Shown: positions 34,567 through 42,948, counted from the first letter of the stretch. The stretch: DNA of 64,000 nucleotides from G963665215 sp963665215 (GCA_963665215.2 CAXXWW010000002.1:1-64000); one strand, 5' to 3'. Translations and numbers: made by a program. The notes: generated from the letters alone by a model not told the origin.

Positions 34567-34905
34567 GCACGCGGAGAGGGGCCGGGGGTGAGGTCAAGCG
34601 GTACCTCACCAGATTTGGACAGGAAGGTCTTCCAACTTCCAAACATAGGGGCTGCTGCTGTTATTGGAATCCGAGACCTCACCCCACGTGATTCAAGCAC
34701 GGGACCAGCTCTCTGACTCCCCTCTCCGCTCGCGGAGAGGGGCCGGGGGTGAGGTCAACGGCACCTTACACAAACCGCCATTGACGCTGTACGGCTCCCT
34801 TCCGGATGCCGAGACCTCACCCCACGTGATTCAAGCACGGGACCAGCTCTCAGGCTCCCCTCTCCGCGAGCGGAGAGGGGCCGGGGGTGAGGTCAAGCGG
34901 TACCT
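34567..34905. repeat. REP/MITE-like tandem units
   Basis: Two nearly identical units of about 95 bases begin with GAGACCTCACCCCACGTGAT (34673 and 34811, period 138). Each ends with the palindrome CCCCTCTCCGC-(TC/GA)-GCGGAGAGGGG and GCCGGGGGTGAGGTC. A third, partial unit abuts IS481 copy 3 at 34567. Each unit has outer inverted ends GACCTCACCCC/GGGGTGAGGTC, as in a small non-autonomous element. The stretch 34906-35120 holds no recognised gene; an open frame upstream of hisH is not convincing coding. Confidence 0.7.
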
Positions 34906-35120
34906 CACATGAATGGCTCATTGACGCCAGCTGGCTCCCTTGTCGGAAGCAGCGGGACTCGCAAAGGGCCAGCGCGCCCTTGCGCGGAGGTCCGGGGCCG
35001 CCCCAAACCCCTCATCCTGGGCTCGCCGATGGCCCGACCGAGGTCCTGCCCCAAGAGGGTGAATTCGGCGACATTCTCCCCAAGCCGAGCGGCGCGATGT
35101 GTTACGATAACGCTGCTACA

Positions 35121-35762
35121 ATGAGCGGCCCCACCATCGCCATAGTTGATTATCAGGCTGGCAACCTGCGCAGTGTCCAGAAGGCGCTTGAGAAGTTTGG
35201 GGCCGGGGCCGTCATCACAAGCGACGCTAAGGATATCCTTAGCGCCGACGCGGTGGTGTTCCCCGGCCAGGGCGCCAACGATTCATCCATGCGCCAGCTG
35301 AAGGCGAGGCGTCTGGTGGAGCCCATCAAGGACGTCGTGGCCAGCGGCAAGCCGTTTTTCGGTGTGTGCCTCGGGCTTCAACTGCTGTTTGAGGGATCGG
35401 ACGAGGGCGTGGAGCCGGGGCTTGGGGTGTTCTCGGGGCGCGTTAGGCGTCTGCCTGCCGGCGACAAGGTCCCACACATGGGCTGGAACCAGGTGGAGTT
35501 TCGTGGCGAGCACCCCGTCTGGGACGGAGTGTCCTCAGGCGCCTACTTCTATTTCGTCCACAGCTACTACGCCGAGCCGGAACAAGACTCCGTGGTGGCA
35601 GGCACCACCACCTACGGTGTGGAGTTCTGCAGCGCCGCCGCCTGGGACAACGTTGTGGCCGTCCAGTTTCATCCCGAAAAGAGCGGGGCCACGGGCCTGA
35701 GGCTCTACCAGAATTTTGTCCGCCTGACTAGGGAGGTCCGGGAGGGTCGCGAGTGGAAGTGA
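35121..35762 (+). CDS. hisH: HisH, glutamine amidotransferase subunit of imidazole glycerol phosphate synthase
   Basis: HisH hydrolyses glutamine and channels ammonia to HisF, forming IGP and AICAR in histidine synthesis. From ATG 35121 the 213-residue protein starts TIAIVDYQAGNLRSVQKALE, the normal family N-terminus; a longer frame to 34887 is rejected for that reason. The catalytic Cys lies in FFGVCLGLQLLFEGS, and His and Glu in VAVQFHPEKSG; PHMGWNQ is also conserved. The gene overlaps hisA by ten bases, so the two are translationally coupled. It heads the his cluster hisH-hisA-methyltransferase-hisF-hisIE. Confidence 0.95.
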   Translation: MSGPTIAIVDYQAGNLRSVQKALEKFGAGAVITSDAKDILSADAVVFPGQGANDSSMRQLKARRLVEPIKDVVASGKPFFGVCLGLQLLFEGSDEGVEPGLGVFSGRVRRLPAGDKVPHMGWNQVEFRGEHPVWDGVSSGAYFYFVHSYYAEPEQDSVVAGTTTYGVEFCSAAAWDNVVAVQFHPEKSGATGLRLYQNFVRLTREVREGREWK

Positions 35763-36490
35763 TTCCAGCCATAGACATCAGGGGCGGAAGGTGCGTCCGG
35801 CTGTTCCAGGGAGACTACAGCCGCGAGACTGTTTTCTCGGAATCGCCCCTGGACGTGGCCATTCACTGGGCACGTGAGGGGGCGGTACGCCTCCACATCG
35901 TGGACCTGGACGGTGCGAAAGACGGCGCTCCCGTAAACACCGGGCTCGTTGGGGACATAGCCTCGTCCGTTCCGGTGCCTGTGCAGCTCGGCGGCGGAAT
36001 ACGGACCCTCGAGGACGCCAGGGAGAGCATAGCGCTTGGCGTCAGCAGGATCATAATGGGCACCGCCGCGATCGAGGGGCCGGACATCATTCAAGAGGTG
36101 TGCCGGGAGCTTGGCGCCGAGGCGGTCATGGTCAGCGTCGATGCCCGGGACGGCTACGTCGCAGTGCGGGGCTGGACCGAGAACACGATGGTTCGTGCAT
36201 CCGAGCTGGTCGAGCGTATCGAGACCATTGGTGTCCGTCGGTTCGTGTACACCGACGTCACAAGAACCGACACCCTCACGGAGCCGAACTTCGCCGCCAT
36301 CGAGGACTTGATCGGCCGAACGGGTCTCAAGATGCTGGTGGCGGGCGGGATTTCATCGCTGGGACACCTGGCAAGAATGTCTCAGCTGGGCGTGGAGGCG
36401 GCGATCGTCGGCAAGGCGGTCTATACTGGAGATGTCGATCTTCTGGAAGCCATCGACGCCCTAGCCAGTCCAACCGAGAGCCCTGCATAG
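35753..36490 (+). CDS. hisA: HisA, ProFAR isomerase
   Basis: This 245-residue TIM-barrel enzyme opens the ribose of ProFAR to PRFAR by an Amadori rearrangement. Catalytic Asp residues are in IPAIDIRGGRCVRLFQGDY (residue 8) and in VYTDVTRTDTLTEPN (about residue 165). The phosphate-binding loops VQLGGGIRT and LVAGGISSL are intact. The start is GTG 35753 inside the end of hisH, with GGGAGGG a few bases before it. The C-terminal extension beyond YTGDVDLLEAIDAL is short. Sequence similarity to HisF, its paralogue 600 bases downstream, is as expected. Confidence 0.95.
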   Translation: MEVIPAIDIRGGRCVRLFQGDYSRETVFSESPLDVAIHWAREGAVRLHIVDLDGAKDGAPVNTGLVGDIASSVPVPVQLGGGIRTLEDARESIALGVSRIIMGTAAIEGPDIIQEVCRELGAEAVMVSVDARDGYVAVRGWTENTMVRASELVERIETIGVRRFVYTDVTRTDTLTEPNFAAIEDLIGRTGLKMLVAGGISSLGHLARMSQLGVEAAIVGKAVYTGDVDLLEAIDALASPTESPA

Positions 36491-36502
36491 AGGTGTGACT
36501 AG

Positions 36503-37078
36503 ATGCCAACGAAGGTGAAATTCGACCCGCAGAACATGGATGTCCTGGTATCCTCTGATAGGCGCAAGAGCCTGGATACGCACAGGCTGCTGTCATCGGT
36601 CCCCATGATGGCGCATCACGTCGTCGCCGACATCGGCTGCGGTCCGGGATATTTCGCGATACCGCTGGGCAAGTACCTGTTCGACGGCAAGGTGTACGCG
36701 TTGGACATCCGGCAGGAGATGCTGGACGCAACGAAGAAGGCTCTCGAGGCGATCAATCTGACCAATGTGGAGCTGATAAAGTCCCAAGAGAGAAGACTGC
36801 CCCTGGAGGACAAATGCCTGGACGGCGCCTTTGCAGCCTTCGTGCTACAGGAGGCCACCAGCCCCGCAGCCCTTCTCAAAGATACCTGGCGCTGCTTGAA
36901 AACATCTGGGTGGCTGGTAATTCTGGAGTGGTACAAACTTGAGATGGACGAGGGGCCCCCGCTGGAGCAGCGCATAGGCATGGACGAGATGCAGGCCATG
37001 ACCAAGAAGGCCGGGTTCCGCATAAGCGGGAAACGCGACCTGAACGGCAAGCAGTACATGATGACGATGAGGAAGTAG
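36503..37078 (+). CDS. Class I SAM-dependent methyltransferase within the his operon
   Basis: The 191-residue soluble protein has motif I VVADIGCGPGYFAIPLGK (about residue 40), the acidic SAM contact VYALDIRQEM and later motifs LDGAFAAFVLQEATSP and LKTSGWLVILEWYK. It belongs to the Methyltransf_11/25 group; the substrate is unknown. It lies 12 bases after hisA and three before hisF, so it is almost certainly co-transcribed with histidine genes, although no step of the pathway needs a methyltransferase. Possible roles are a linked modification or a hitch-hiking gene. A related UbiE-like enzyme cannot be excluded. Confidence 0.8.
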   Translation: MPTKVKFDPQNMDVLVSSDRRKSLDTHRLLSSVPMMAHHVVADIGCGPGYFAIPLGKYLFDGKVYALDIRQEMLDATKKALEAINLTNVELIKSQERRLPLEDKCLDGAFAAFVLQEATSPAALLKDTWRCLKTSGWLVILEWYKLEMDEGPPLEQRIGMDEMQAMTKKAGFRISGKRDLNGKQYMMTMRK

Positions 37079-37081
37079 CCG

Positions 37082-37870
37082 GTGCTCACCAAGCGCATCA
37101 TTCCGTGCCTCGATGTGAAGGGCGGCCGGGTGGTCAAGGGCGTGAGATTCATGGACCACCGGGACGCCGGCGACCCCGTTGAGATGGCCGGCTTCTACGA
37201 CGGGGAGGGCGCCGACGAGCTGGTCTTCTACGACATTACCGCCTCGGCGGATGGCAGGGCTATCATGGTGGATGTAGCGGCGAAGGTGGCGGAGCAGGTC
37301 TTCATACCGCTGACGGTGGGCGGCGGCCTCCGTTCCGTCGACGACATGCTGAAGATGCTCCAGGCGGGTGCGGACAAGGTCTCCATCAACACCGCCGCGG
37401 TGGAGAACCCCAACCTAATCCGGCAGGGAGCCGACCATTTCGGATGCCAGTGCATTGTTCTGGGCCTGGATGCCATGCGGGTGCCGGGCAGCAGTCCCCC
37501 ACGCTGGGAGGTGCGTATCCGCACCGGCCACGGCGGCGGGCGCTCCGCGGGACTCGACGCCGGCGAGTGGGCAATGCGGGCCGTTGAGCTGGGCGCAGGG
37601 GAGATCGTGGTCAACAGCATGGACCGCGACGGCACACGCCAGGGTTATGACCTGGAGCTCCTGAAGTCCCTCTCGGAGACGGTGACCGTCCCCGTGGTGG
37701 CCAGCGGCGGCGCCGGCACGCCTGAGCACATGTACGAGGCGCTGGTCATGGGGAAAGCCGACGCTGCCCTCGCCGCAGGCATATTCCATTACGGCGTTCA
37801 CACGATCGGCGAGGCCAAGGAGTACCTGCGCGAAAAGGGTTTACCGGTCCGGCCCATTACGCCGGAGTAG
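37082..37870 (+). CDS. hisF: HisF, cyclase subunit of imidazole glycerol phosphate synthase
   Basis: This 262-residue TIM barrel uses ammonia from HisH to convert PRFAR to IGP and AICAR. The catalytic Asp residues are in IIPCLDVKGGRVVKGVRF (residue 11) and CIVLGLDAMRVPG (about 130). The phosphate loops VGGGLRSVDDM and VASGGAGTPEHM are intact, and so is NSMDRDGTRQGYDLELL. The start is GTG 37082, three bases after the methyltransferase stop; ribosome binding would come from the end of that gene. Length is normal (about 255). Confidence 0.96.
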   Translation: MLTKRIIPCLDVKGGRVVKGVRFMDHRDAGDPVEMAGFYDGEGADELVFYDITASADGRAIMVDVAAKVAEQVFIPLTVGGGLRSVDDMLKMLQAGADKVSINTAAVENPNLIRQGADHFGCQCIVLGLDAMRVPGSSPPRWEVRIRTGHGGGRSAGLDAGEWAMRAVELGAGEIVVNSMDRDGTRQGYDLELLKSLSETVTVPVVASGGAGTPEHMYEALVMGKADAALAAGIFHYGVHTIGEAKEYLREKGLPVRPITPE

Positions 37871-37995
37871 GCCCGCCCCAGCGCCGCTGCACCAGGCTGC
37901 GAAATACCAAATGCCCGGGGGTCCCGGGGGCAAAGCGGTCCCTTTACCGGGTCCGGGAGCGCCCCACGGGCGAGGCCCCGGCGGGTGGAAACGGA

Positions 37996-38610
37996 ATGAT
38001 TCAACTGGACGAGAAGGGCCTAGTGCCCGCAATCGCGCAAAACGCCGCCACCGGAGAGGTGATCATGCTGGGGTACATGAGCCCCGGCTCCCTGAAGCGT
38101 ACCCTAGCGGGAGGCGACGTCTGGTTCTACAGCCGCAGCAGGGCTGACCTCTGGCACAAGGGAGAGGTCTCCGGCAACTACATGCGGGTGAAGTCGGCAT
38201 CCGTCGATTGTGACGGCGACACCCTTCTGCTTCAGGTAGACCCCGATGGACCCATCTGCCATACGGGGAACCAGACCTGTTTCTTCACGCCCCTCGACGA
38301 GCTTCCCGACTTCGAACACTCGGACAAGGGCCCGGGAATTATCGAGGAGCTCTTCGCCGTGATTCAGGACCGCAAGAGGGAGATGCCTGAGGGCAGCTAC
38401 ACGGCCGAGCTCTTCAATGAGGGCGCAGACCGCATTGCCCAGAAGGTGATCGAGGAGGCCGGCGAGACGGCCATCGCGGCCGTGAAGAGCGATAAAAACC
38501 AGCTCGTCCGCGAGGTCGCCGACCTCATGTACCACACTCTCGTGCTGCTCGCGGCGTCCGATGCCACACCGGAGGACGTGTGGGCCCTGCTAAGGGAGAG
38601 GCGAAAGTAG
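37996..38610 (+). CDS. hisIE: HisIE, bifunctional PRA-CH/PRA-PH
   Basis: The 204-residue fusion joins phosphoribosyl-AMP cyclohydrolase (about 1-115; WFYSRSRADLWHKGEVSGNY, the zinc-linked VDCDGDTLLLQV and GPICHTGNQTCFF) to phosphoribosyl-ATP pyrophosphohydrolase (about 118-204; the MazG-like IAQKVIEEAGETAIAA with Glu residues for magnesium, then EVADLMYHTLVLL). It catalyses steps two and three of histidine synthesis. A 125-base GC-rich gap with GGTCCCGGGGGC repeats separates it from hisF; it may be a weak hairpin, but co-transcription is likely. It is the last his gene here. Confidence 0.95.
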   Translation: MIQLDEKGLVPAIAQNAATGEVIMLGYMSPGSLKRTLAGGDVWFYSRSRADLWHKGEVSGNYMRVKSASVDCDGDTLLLQVDPDGPICHTGNQTCFFTPLDELPDFEHSDKGPGIIEELFAVIQDRKREMPEGSYTAELFNEGADRIAQKVIEEAGETAIAAVKSDKNQLVREVADLMYHTLVLLAASDATPEDVWALLRERRK

Positions 38611-38640
38611 GGGCAGACGCCCTGCCTAAGCGTACACGGA

Positions 38641-38684
38641 GACCACAGTGAGGGAAGGTTTACAAACTCGGACCCTCTGTGGTC
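38641..38684. promoter_or_regulatory. Inverted repeat after hisIE
   Basis: GACCACAG (38641-38648) and CTGTGGTC (38677-38684) are exact complements, extended by AGGG/CCCT inside. The hairpin lies between hisIE and the ABC exporter. It has no T-run, so it could be an operator or an RNA structure instead of a terminator. Confidence 0.4.
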
Positions 38685-38924
38685 ATGTTATTACTTCTCG
38701 GCGCGCGTGCGGTTGCCGCTTCATTTGATTGCGCCGCGGCGCGCCCGCAAGGTCCCCCCTGCTACCCCAGCCACTCGGGCCCTCACCGCATCAGACGGCG
38801 GCTCGCCCTCAAGTACCGGTTGGCGGAGCTCAAGGACGTGGCCGGGTTCTATGAGCGCGAGCTCCCGGGCCTGCTTGAACGCTGCGAGCTCCCACGGAGC
38901 GCCCGCGAGGAGATGAGGCAATGA
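38679..38924 (+). CDS. Short unrecognised frame coupled to the ABC exporter
   Basis: This 81-codon frame has no recognised family. The first half is Arg/Pro-rich and doubtful, but the last 40 residues (LKYRLAELKDVAGFYERELP, then GLLERCELPRSAREEMRQ) look like genuine amphipathic helices. It ends in ATGA overlapping the start of the ABC ATPase, a common sign of translational coupling. It could be the C-terminal remnant of a small regulator (TetR/PadR type often precede such exporters), or a short real gene. Start codon is uncertain (GTG 38679 or ATG 38685). Confidence 0.3.
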   Translation: MVMLLLLGARAVAASFDCAAARPQGPPCYPSHSGPHRIRRRLALKYRLAELKDVAGFYERELPGLLERCELPRSAREEMRQ

Positions 38925-39823
38925 GCGCTATAATTCAGACTCACGACCTCAGCAAGTCGTACAACGGCCATCTGGCCGTCAGCAACGTCAACCTCGAGGT
39001 CCAGGAGGGCGAGGTGTTCGGCTATCTCGGCCCCAACGGCGCCGGAAAGACCACCACCATTCGCACCCTGTTGGACTTCATAAGGCCCACCAGCGGGAGC
39101 GCCTCGATATTTGGGCTGGACTCCCGCGCGAACAGCCGCGAAATCAAGCGACGCCTTGCTTACCTCCCCGGGGATATCATGCTCTACGAGAAGCTGACCG
39201 GCCGGGAGGCATTGACTTACACAGCGAACCTGCGAGGCGGCGTGGACTGGCGATTCGTCGCGGACCTCGCTGAACGCCTTGAGTGCGATTTGACTCGGGA
39301 GATCCGCTCGCTCTCCCGTGGCAACAAGCAGAAGGTGGGTCTGGTTAAAGCGTTCATGACCAAGCCGGAGCTGCTTATCATGGACGAACCTTCAACCGGG
39401 TTGGACCCCTTAATGCAGCAGGAGTTTTACCGTCTGATCGAGGAGGTCAAAGCCGAGGGGCGCACGGTGTTCATCTCATCTCACAACATGCCTGAGGTCG
39501 AGAGGGTCTGCAACCGAGTTGGGATCATACGCCGGGGAGTGCTCGTCGCAGTAGAGGATGTCGCCGCCTTGAGAGAGCGCGCGCTCCATGAGCTGGAGTT
39601 CCACTTCGCGGCTCCCGTGGCGACGGCGGATTTCGCCAATCTGCCGGGGGTGAGTGACGTCACGGTGGAGGACGACGTACTGCGCTGCCGGGTCATGGGG
39701 AAGCCGGACGCCCTCATCAAAGCCGTTGCCCGGCACGAGGTCGTCAAGCTGGTCAGCCGCGAGCCGCACCTCGAGGATGTTTTCCTGTCTTACTATGGTG
39801 AGGGGGAGAGCCATGCTACGTAA
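38921..39823 (+). CDS. ABC-2 exporter ATPase
   Basis: The 300-residue ATP-binding protein has Walker A GPNGAGKTT (about residue 40), the signature SLSRGNKQKVGLVKAF (a variant of LSGGQ), Walker B LLIMDEPSTGLDP and the H-loop FISSHNMPE. The C-terminal part (about 230-300) matches drug/antibiotic-type exporter ATPases. It energises export by the permease encoded next, whose start lies inside its last codons (11-base overlap). Substrate unknown. The layout resembles bacteriocin/antibiotic self-protection exporters, but no toxin gene is present. Confidence 0.92.
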   Translation: MSAIIQTHDLSKSYNGHLAVSNVNLEVQEGEVFGYLGPNGAGKTTTIRTLLDFIRPTSGSASIFGLDSRANSREIKRRLAYLPGDIMLYEKLTGREALTYTANLRGGVDWRFVADLAERLECDLTREIRSLSRGNKQKVGLVKAFMTKPELLIMDEPSTGLDPLMQQEFYRLIEEVKAEGRTVFISSHNMPEVERVCNRVGIIRRGVLVAVEDVAALRERALHELEFHFAAPVATADFANLPGVSDVTVEDDVLRCRVMGKPDALIKAVARHEVVKLVSREPHLEDVFLSYYGEGESHAT

Positions 39824-40610
39824 CGTTTTCTTGAAATCACTAAGAGACCAGCGCAGGTCTCTCACGTACTGGGGAATCGGGTTTAGCGCGCTAACGATCA
39901 TCACCGTCCTGTTCTACCCTTTTATGAGCGATGTTCCGGAACTTAGCGAGCTGCTAGAGCAAAACGAGGCCCTGGTGAGGGTGTTCGGCGGCGGGTTCAC
40001 CGACCTGACGTCTCCAGAAGGTTACCTCAACAGCCAGCTCTACTCCCTTTTGGTGCCCATCCTCTTCCTGATCTTCGCTATCGCTCAGGGCAGCGGCGCC
40101 ATCGCCGGCGAGGAAGAGCGCGGCACCCTCGACATCTTGCTCTCCAACCCTACGACCCGCCTCCAAGTGCTGCTACAGAAGTTCGCGGCGATGGTTACAG
40201 GCATATTGATGCTGGGTCTCGTTCTATGGGCGTCTGTGCTTATCGGAGCCGCGATCGTCGATATGGATTTGAGCATCGTCCGAGCGGCAGAGGCTACCCT
40301 GAGCGGTATGTTCCTGGGCACCGCCTTCGGCACGCTGGCGTTGGCTCTGGGGAGCGCCACGGGCAAACGCGGACTGAGCATCGCGGTAGCGGGCGCTGTG
40401 GCCATCGCGGCCTATTTCATAAACGCCCTGGTGCCGCTTGTGGAGGCTATTGAGAAGGGCGCTATGGTGTCGCCTTTCTACTACTATATTGAGGCGGACC
40501 CCCTGTCTAACGGACTATACCCGGCACACGCCGCAGCCCTTGTCGGCATGTCCATCGTGTTGGTGGCCATCGCGGTCTTCACGTTCGAGAGGCGCGACCT
40601 GGCGGTGTGA
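39813..40610 (+). CDS. ABC-2 type permease
   Basis: The 265-residue membrane subunit has six predicted helices: an N-terminal segment (LTYWGIGFSALTIITVLFY), an acidic extracytoplasmic loop, the conserved IAGEEERGTLDILLSNP motif that contacts the ATPase, then helices around MVTGILMLGLVLWASVLIGA, FLGTAFGTLALALGSA, SIAVAGAVAIAAYFINALVP and the last one. It pairs with the ATPase immediately upstream to form a full exporter. ATG 39813 has a GAGGGGGAG site. A longer frame from 39654 is rejected, as it lies inside the ATPase gene. Confidence 0.9.
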   Translation: MLRNVFLKSLRDQRRSLTYWGIGFSALTIITVLFYPFMSDVPELSELLEQNEALVRVFGGGFTDLTSPEGYLNSQLYSLLVPILFLIFAIAQGSGAIAGEEERGTLDILLSNPTTRLQVLLQKFAAMVTGILMLGLVLWASVLIGAAIVDMDLSIVRAAEATLSGMFLGTAFGTLALALGSATGKRGLSIAVAGAVAIAAYFINALVPLVEAIEKGAMVSPFYYYIEADPLSNGLYPAHAAALVGMSIVLVAIAVFTFERRDLAV

Positions 40611-40799
40611 GGGCCAATCCGTACCGCGACGGAGCAATGCCGAGGCAGCATGCCGGCAGCCGGTGGCGCCGCGGTGGAGTCCTTGACATGCCTCTGAACA
40701 TGCTCCCATACTGATTCCCATCGAACACCGACACATCGATGTACGCAGACCCCGATATCGCCAGGGTTAGGTCGCTAACGCGAGAATGGAGACCAGGCC

Positions 40800-41729
40800 A
40801 TGAAGCGCGACGAGCTGAAAGAGCTGATCAAGGGGACCTTGGCAACGCTACCGACTCCTTTTGACGAGGAGTTCAGGCTGGACCTGGCCAGGGCCGCCCA
40901 GCTGACCGAATGGTGGGTCGAGAACGGCTTGGGCACCAATGTGGCCCCTCTCAAGGTCGCGGCGGCCATGGGCCAGGGACCTGATCTCGGCGACGACGAG
41001 TGGCCCCATCTACTGCGTACCGTGGTCAACGCGGCGGGCAGTGGCGCGGTCGTCATTTGCGGCCTCAAAACCAAGGACACCCTGCACACCATCGAAGACG
41101 CCAAAAAGGCCGAGGACCTCGGCGCCGTCGGCCTACAGATCGACCTCCCCCTCTTCCACCATCCACTTCAGCACGACTACGTTCGCTACTTCACGGACAT
41201 CTCCGACGCGATTAACATCGGCATCATGATCTACAACACTCACTGGTTCGGCTGTGAGTCGATCACCGCCGAAACGATGCTCCGGCTGGCCGCGGCCGAA
41301 CACGTGGTGGCGCTCAAATGGAAGCCGGGAGAGGGGCAGGACTACGACGACATGCGCAAGTTCTCCCACATATTCAACGTCATCGACAACTCCGGCCAGC
41401 CCGTGCGCTGCCACAAGAACGGGGGCCGGGGCTACATCAGCGCTGTGATTCCCGCCTACCCGCAGCACGACCTGGAGGTCTGGCGGCTGCTGGAAGAGCA
41501 CCGCTATGAGGAGGCCCAATCGAAGCTGGACTACGTCAACAATGCCATCAAACCGTGGAGGGAGAGTGCCTCCAAGCGGTCAGGTGGATACCGCCATATA
41601 AAGGGTATGATGGCCGCGGTCGGCCAGCCGGCCGGACCCACACGCCCGCCCACGCTGCCCACGGATGATGGGGAGGTGGCCGAGCTTCGGGGCATACTGA
41701 AGGGGATCGGCTGGCCCGTGCCGGGATAA
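40800..41729 (+). CDS. DapA-family (dihydrodipicolinate synthase-like) aldolase
   Basis: The 309-residue TIM barrel belongs to the Schiff-base aldolase/lyase family DHDPS/NAL. The Tyr in IMIYNTHWFG (about residue 142) and the Lys in VVALKWKPGEGQ (about 168) fit the catalytic Tyr and Schiff-base Lys. The usual GGTTGE pyruvate-carboxylate motif is replaced (GLGTNVAPLKVAAAMG), so the substrate is probably not that of true DapA; a sugar-acid or aromatic-acid lyase or dehydratase is possible. ATG 40800 is 189 bases after the ABC permease. An intrinsic terminator follows, so it is probably a single-gene unit. Confidence 0.78.
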   Translation: MKRDELKELIKGTLATLPTPFDEEFRLDLARAAQLTEWWVENGLGTNVAPLKVAAAMGQGPDLGDDEWPHLLRTVVNAAGSGAVVICGLKTKDTLHTIEDAKKAEDLGAVGLQIDLPLFHHPLQHDYVRYFTDISDAINIGIMIYNTHWFGCESITAETMLRLAAAEHVVALKWKPGEGQDYDDMRKFSHIFNVIDNSGQPVRCHKNGGRGYISAVIPAYPQHDLEVWRLLEEHRYEEAQSKLDYVNNAIKPWRESASKRSGGYRHIKGMMAAVGQPAGPTRPPTLPTDDGEVAELRGILKGIGWPVPG

Positions 41730-41814
41730 CGTGAATACGGCCGGTGCGAGGAGCCTGGCCCTGGAATCAGCCGCAAGCTTCCCCCGCGTGCATTGGATTC
41801 TTTGCTCAGATATG

Positions 41815-41850
41815 AGGGACGGACAACGGGATCCGTCCCTGTTTCTTTGG
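41815..41850 (+). terminator. Intrinsic terminator after the DapA-family gene
   Basis: AGGGACGGA (41815-41823) and TCCGTCCCT (41832-41840) form a perfect 9-bp stem with an 8-base loop, followed by GTTTCTTT. It lies about 90 bases after the stop codon. Confidence 0.7.
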
Positions 41851-41950
41851 CCCCAGACCGTTGAGAGCCAAAAGGGGTGCGGACCCGACGGGGGCGCCGC
41901 GTGCGCGGATATTGGGTTGGAACTCCGTGCAGGGCGTTGGGAAACCCAAG

Positions 41951-41978
41951 GGTACACCCTTCTCCCGCTGGGTGTACC
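41951..41978 (+). promoter_or_regulatory. Hairpin upstream of moxR
   Basis: GGTACACCC (41951-41959) and GGGTGTACC (41970-41978) are exact complements around a 10-base loop, ending 40 bases before the moxR start. A smaller hairpin GTTGGG-AAA-CCCAAG lies just before it. These could be operator or leader structures; no T-run follows. Confidence 0.45.
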
Positions 41979-42018
41979 ATAAGTAGAGTGTCTGAGTGCC
42001 CTGCCAGAAGGAGTGTGG

Positions 42019-42948
42019 ATGCTGCTGACCAAGTCGCTTGTTGAGAACACGGATGCGCTGGTGGACGAGGTCACCAGCGCGGTGGTAGCCCGGCAAGAGG
42101 TGATCCAGCTCAGCGTGGTCAGCCTGCTGGCAGGAGGACACCTGCTGCTCAACGACATCCCAGGAGTAGGCAAGACGCTCCTGGCGCGCTCCCTGGCCCA
42201 CTCCCTGGGCGGGACCTTCAAGCGCATCCAGTTCACCCCAGACCTGCTACCCACGGACATTACGGGCTCCTCAATATTTCGCCAGGGTGAAGGACGTTTC
42301 GAGTTTGTTCCAGGCCCCATATTCGCCAACGTCGTGCTGGCAGACGAGGTAAACCGGGGCAGCACACGCACCCAGTCAGCGCTCTTGGAGGCGATGGCTG
42401 AGGGACAGGTCACCGCCGACGGCACAAGCTACCCGCTCCCTGATCCATTCTGGGTGGTCGCGACGCAGAACGAGGTGGATACGTACGGTACCTTCCCACT
42501 GCCCCAGGCCCAGCTCGACCGGTTTATCCTTTCGCTGAGGATCGGGGACCCGAGCGCCGAAGACCAGGTCACGATCCTGGAGCGAAATCAAATGGGTGAC
42601 CCGGCGGTGGAGCCCGTGCTGAACGGAGACGACATTCGGGACATGCAGGCGCAGGTACGGGAGGTCGAAGTGTCACGCCCAATGAGGGAGTATCTGGCCA
42701 AGATTCTGCTGGCCTCACGGAGACACCCACAACTGGTCCTGGGGGTCAGCTCCCGGGGTGGCGTGCACCTGCAACGCGCTGCGCAAGCACTGGCCGCCCT
42801 ACGAGGGGAAGGCTTTGTGGCGCCGCAGCACATCAAGACGGTCGCCGTCGCCGTGCTCGCCCACCGCGTCATCACGGCCCCAAACGCACCCCTTTCGCCC
42901 CAGGACCTCATAAGCGAGATAGTCGACGGCGTCCATGTGCCCTTGTAG
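42019..42948 (+). CDS. MoxR-family AAA+ ATPase
   Basis: The 309-residue protein has Walker A DIPGVGKTLLARSLA (about 43-50), Walker B region NVVLADEVNRGSTRTQSALL, the sensor 1 region PFWVVATQNEVDTYGT and sensor 2 LGVSSRGGVHLQRAAQALAA, all typical of MoxR ATPases. Such proteins act as chaperones that activate or assemble partner proteins, usually the DUF58 protein encoded next. AGAAGGAG at 42006-42013 supports ATG 42019; GTG 42013 is less likely. First of a three-gene unit moxR-DUF58-transglutaminase. Confidence 0.92.
   Translation: MLLTKSLVENTDALVDEVTSAVVARQEVIQLSVVSLLAGGHLLLNDIPGVGKTLLARSLAHSLGGTFKRIQFTPDLLPTDITGSSIFRQGEGRFEFVPGPIFANVVLADEVNRGSTRTQSALLEAMAEGQVTADGTSYPLPDPFWVVATQNEVDTYGTFPLPQAQLDRFILSLRIGDPSAEDQVTILERNQMGDPAVEPVLNGDDIRDMQAQVREVEVSRPMREYLAKILLASRRHPQLVLGVSSRGGVHLQRAAQALAALRGEGFVAPQHIKTVAVAVLAHRVITAPNAPLSPQDLISEIVDGVHVPL

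Noticed and set aside
32919..34691. 590-codon plus-strand frame over IS481 copy 3 (and 454-462-codon equivalents over the other copies)
   Set aside because: It is antisense to an intact transposase with clear domains; it has no family signature and is a by-product of GC-rich codon use.
34673..34905. Possible CRISPR array
   Set aside because: Only two full repeat units, about 95 bases long, with internal palindromes and no cas genes; REP/MITE-like structure fits better.
34887..35120. 78-codon N-terminal extension of hisH
   Set aside because: The family begins at TIAIVDY; the upstream part is repeat-flanked and not conserved-looking.
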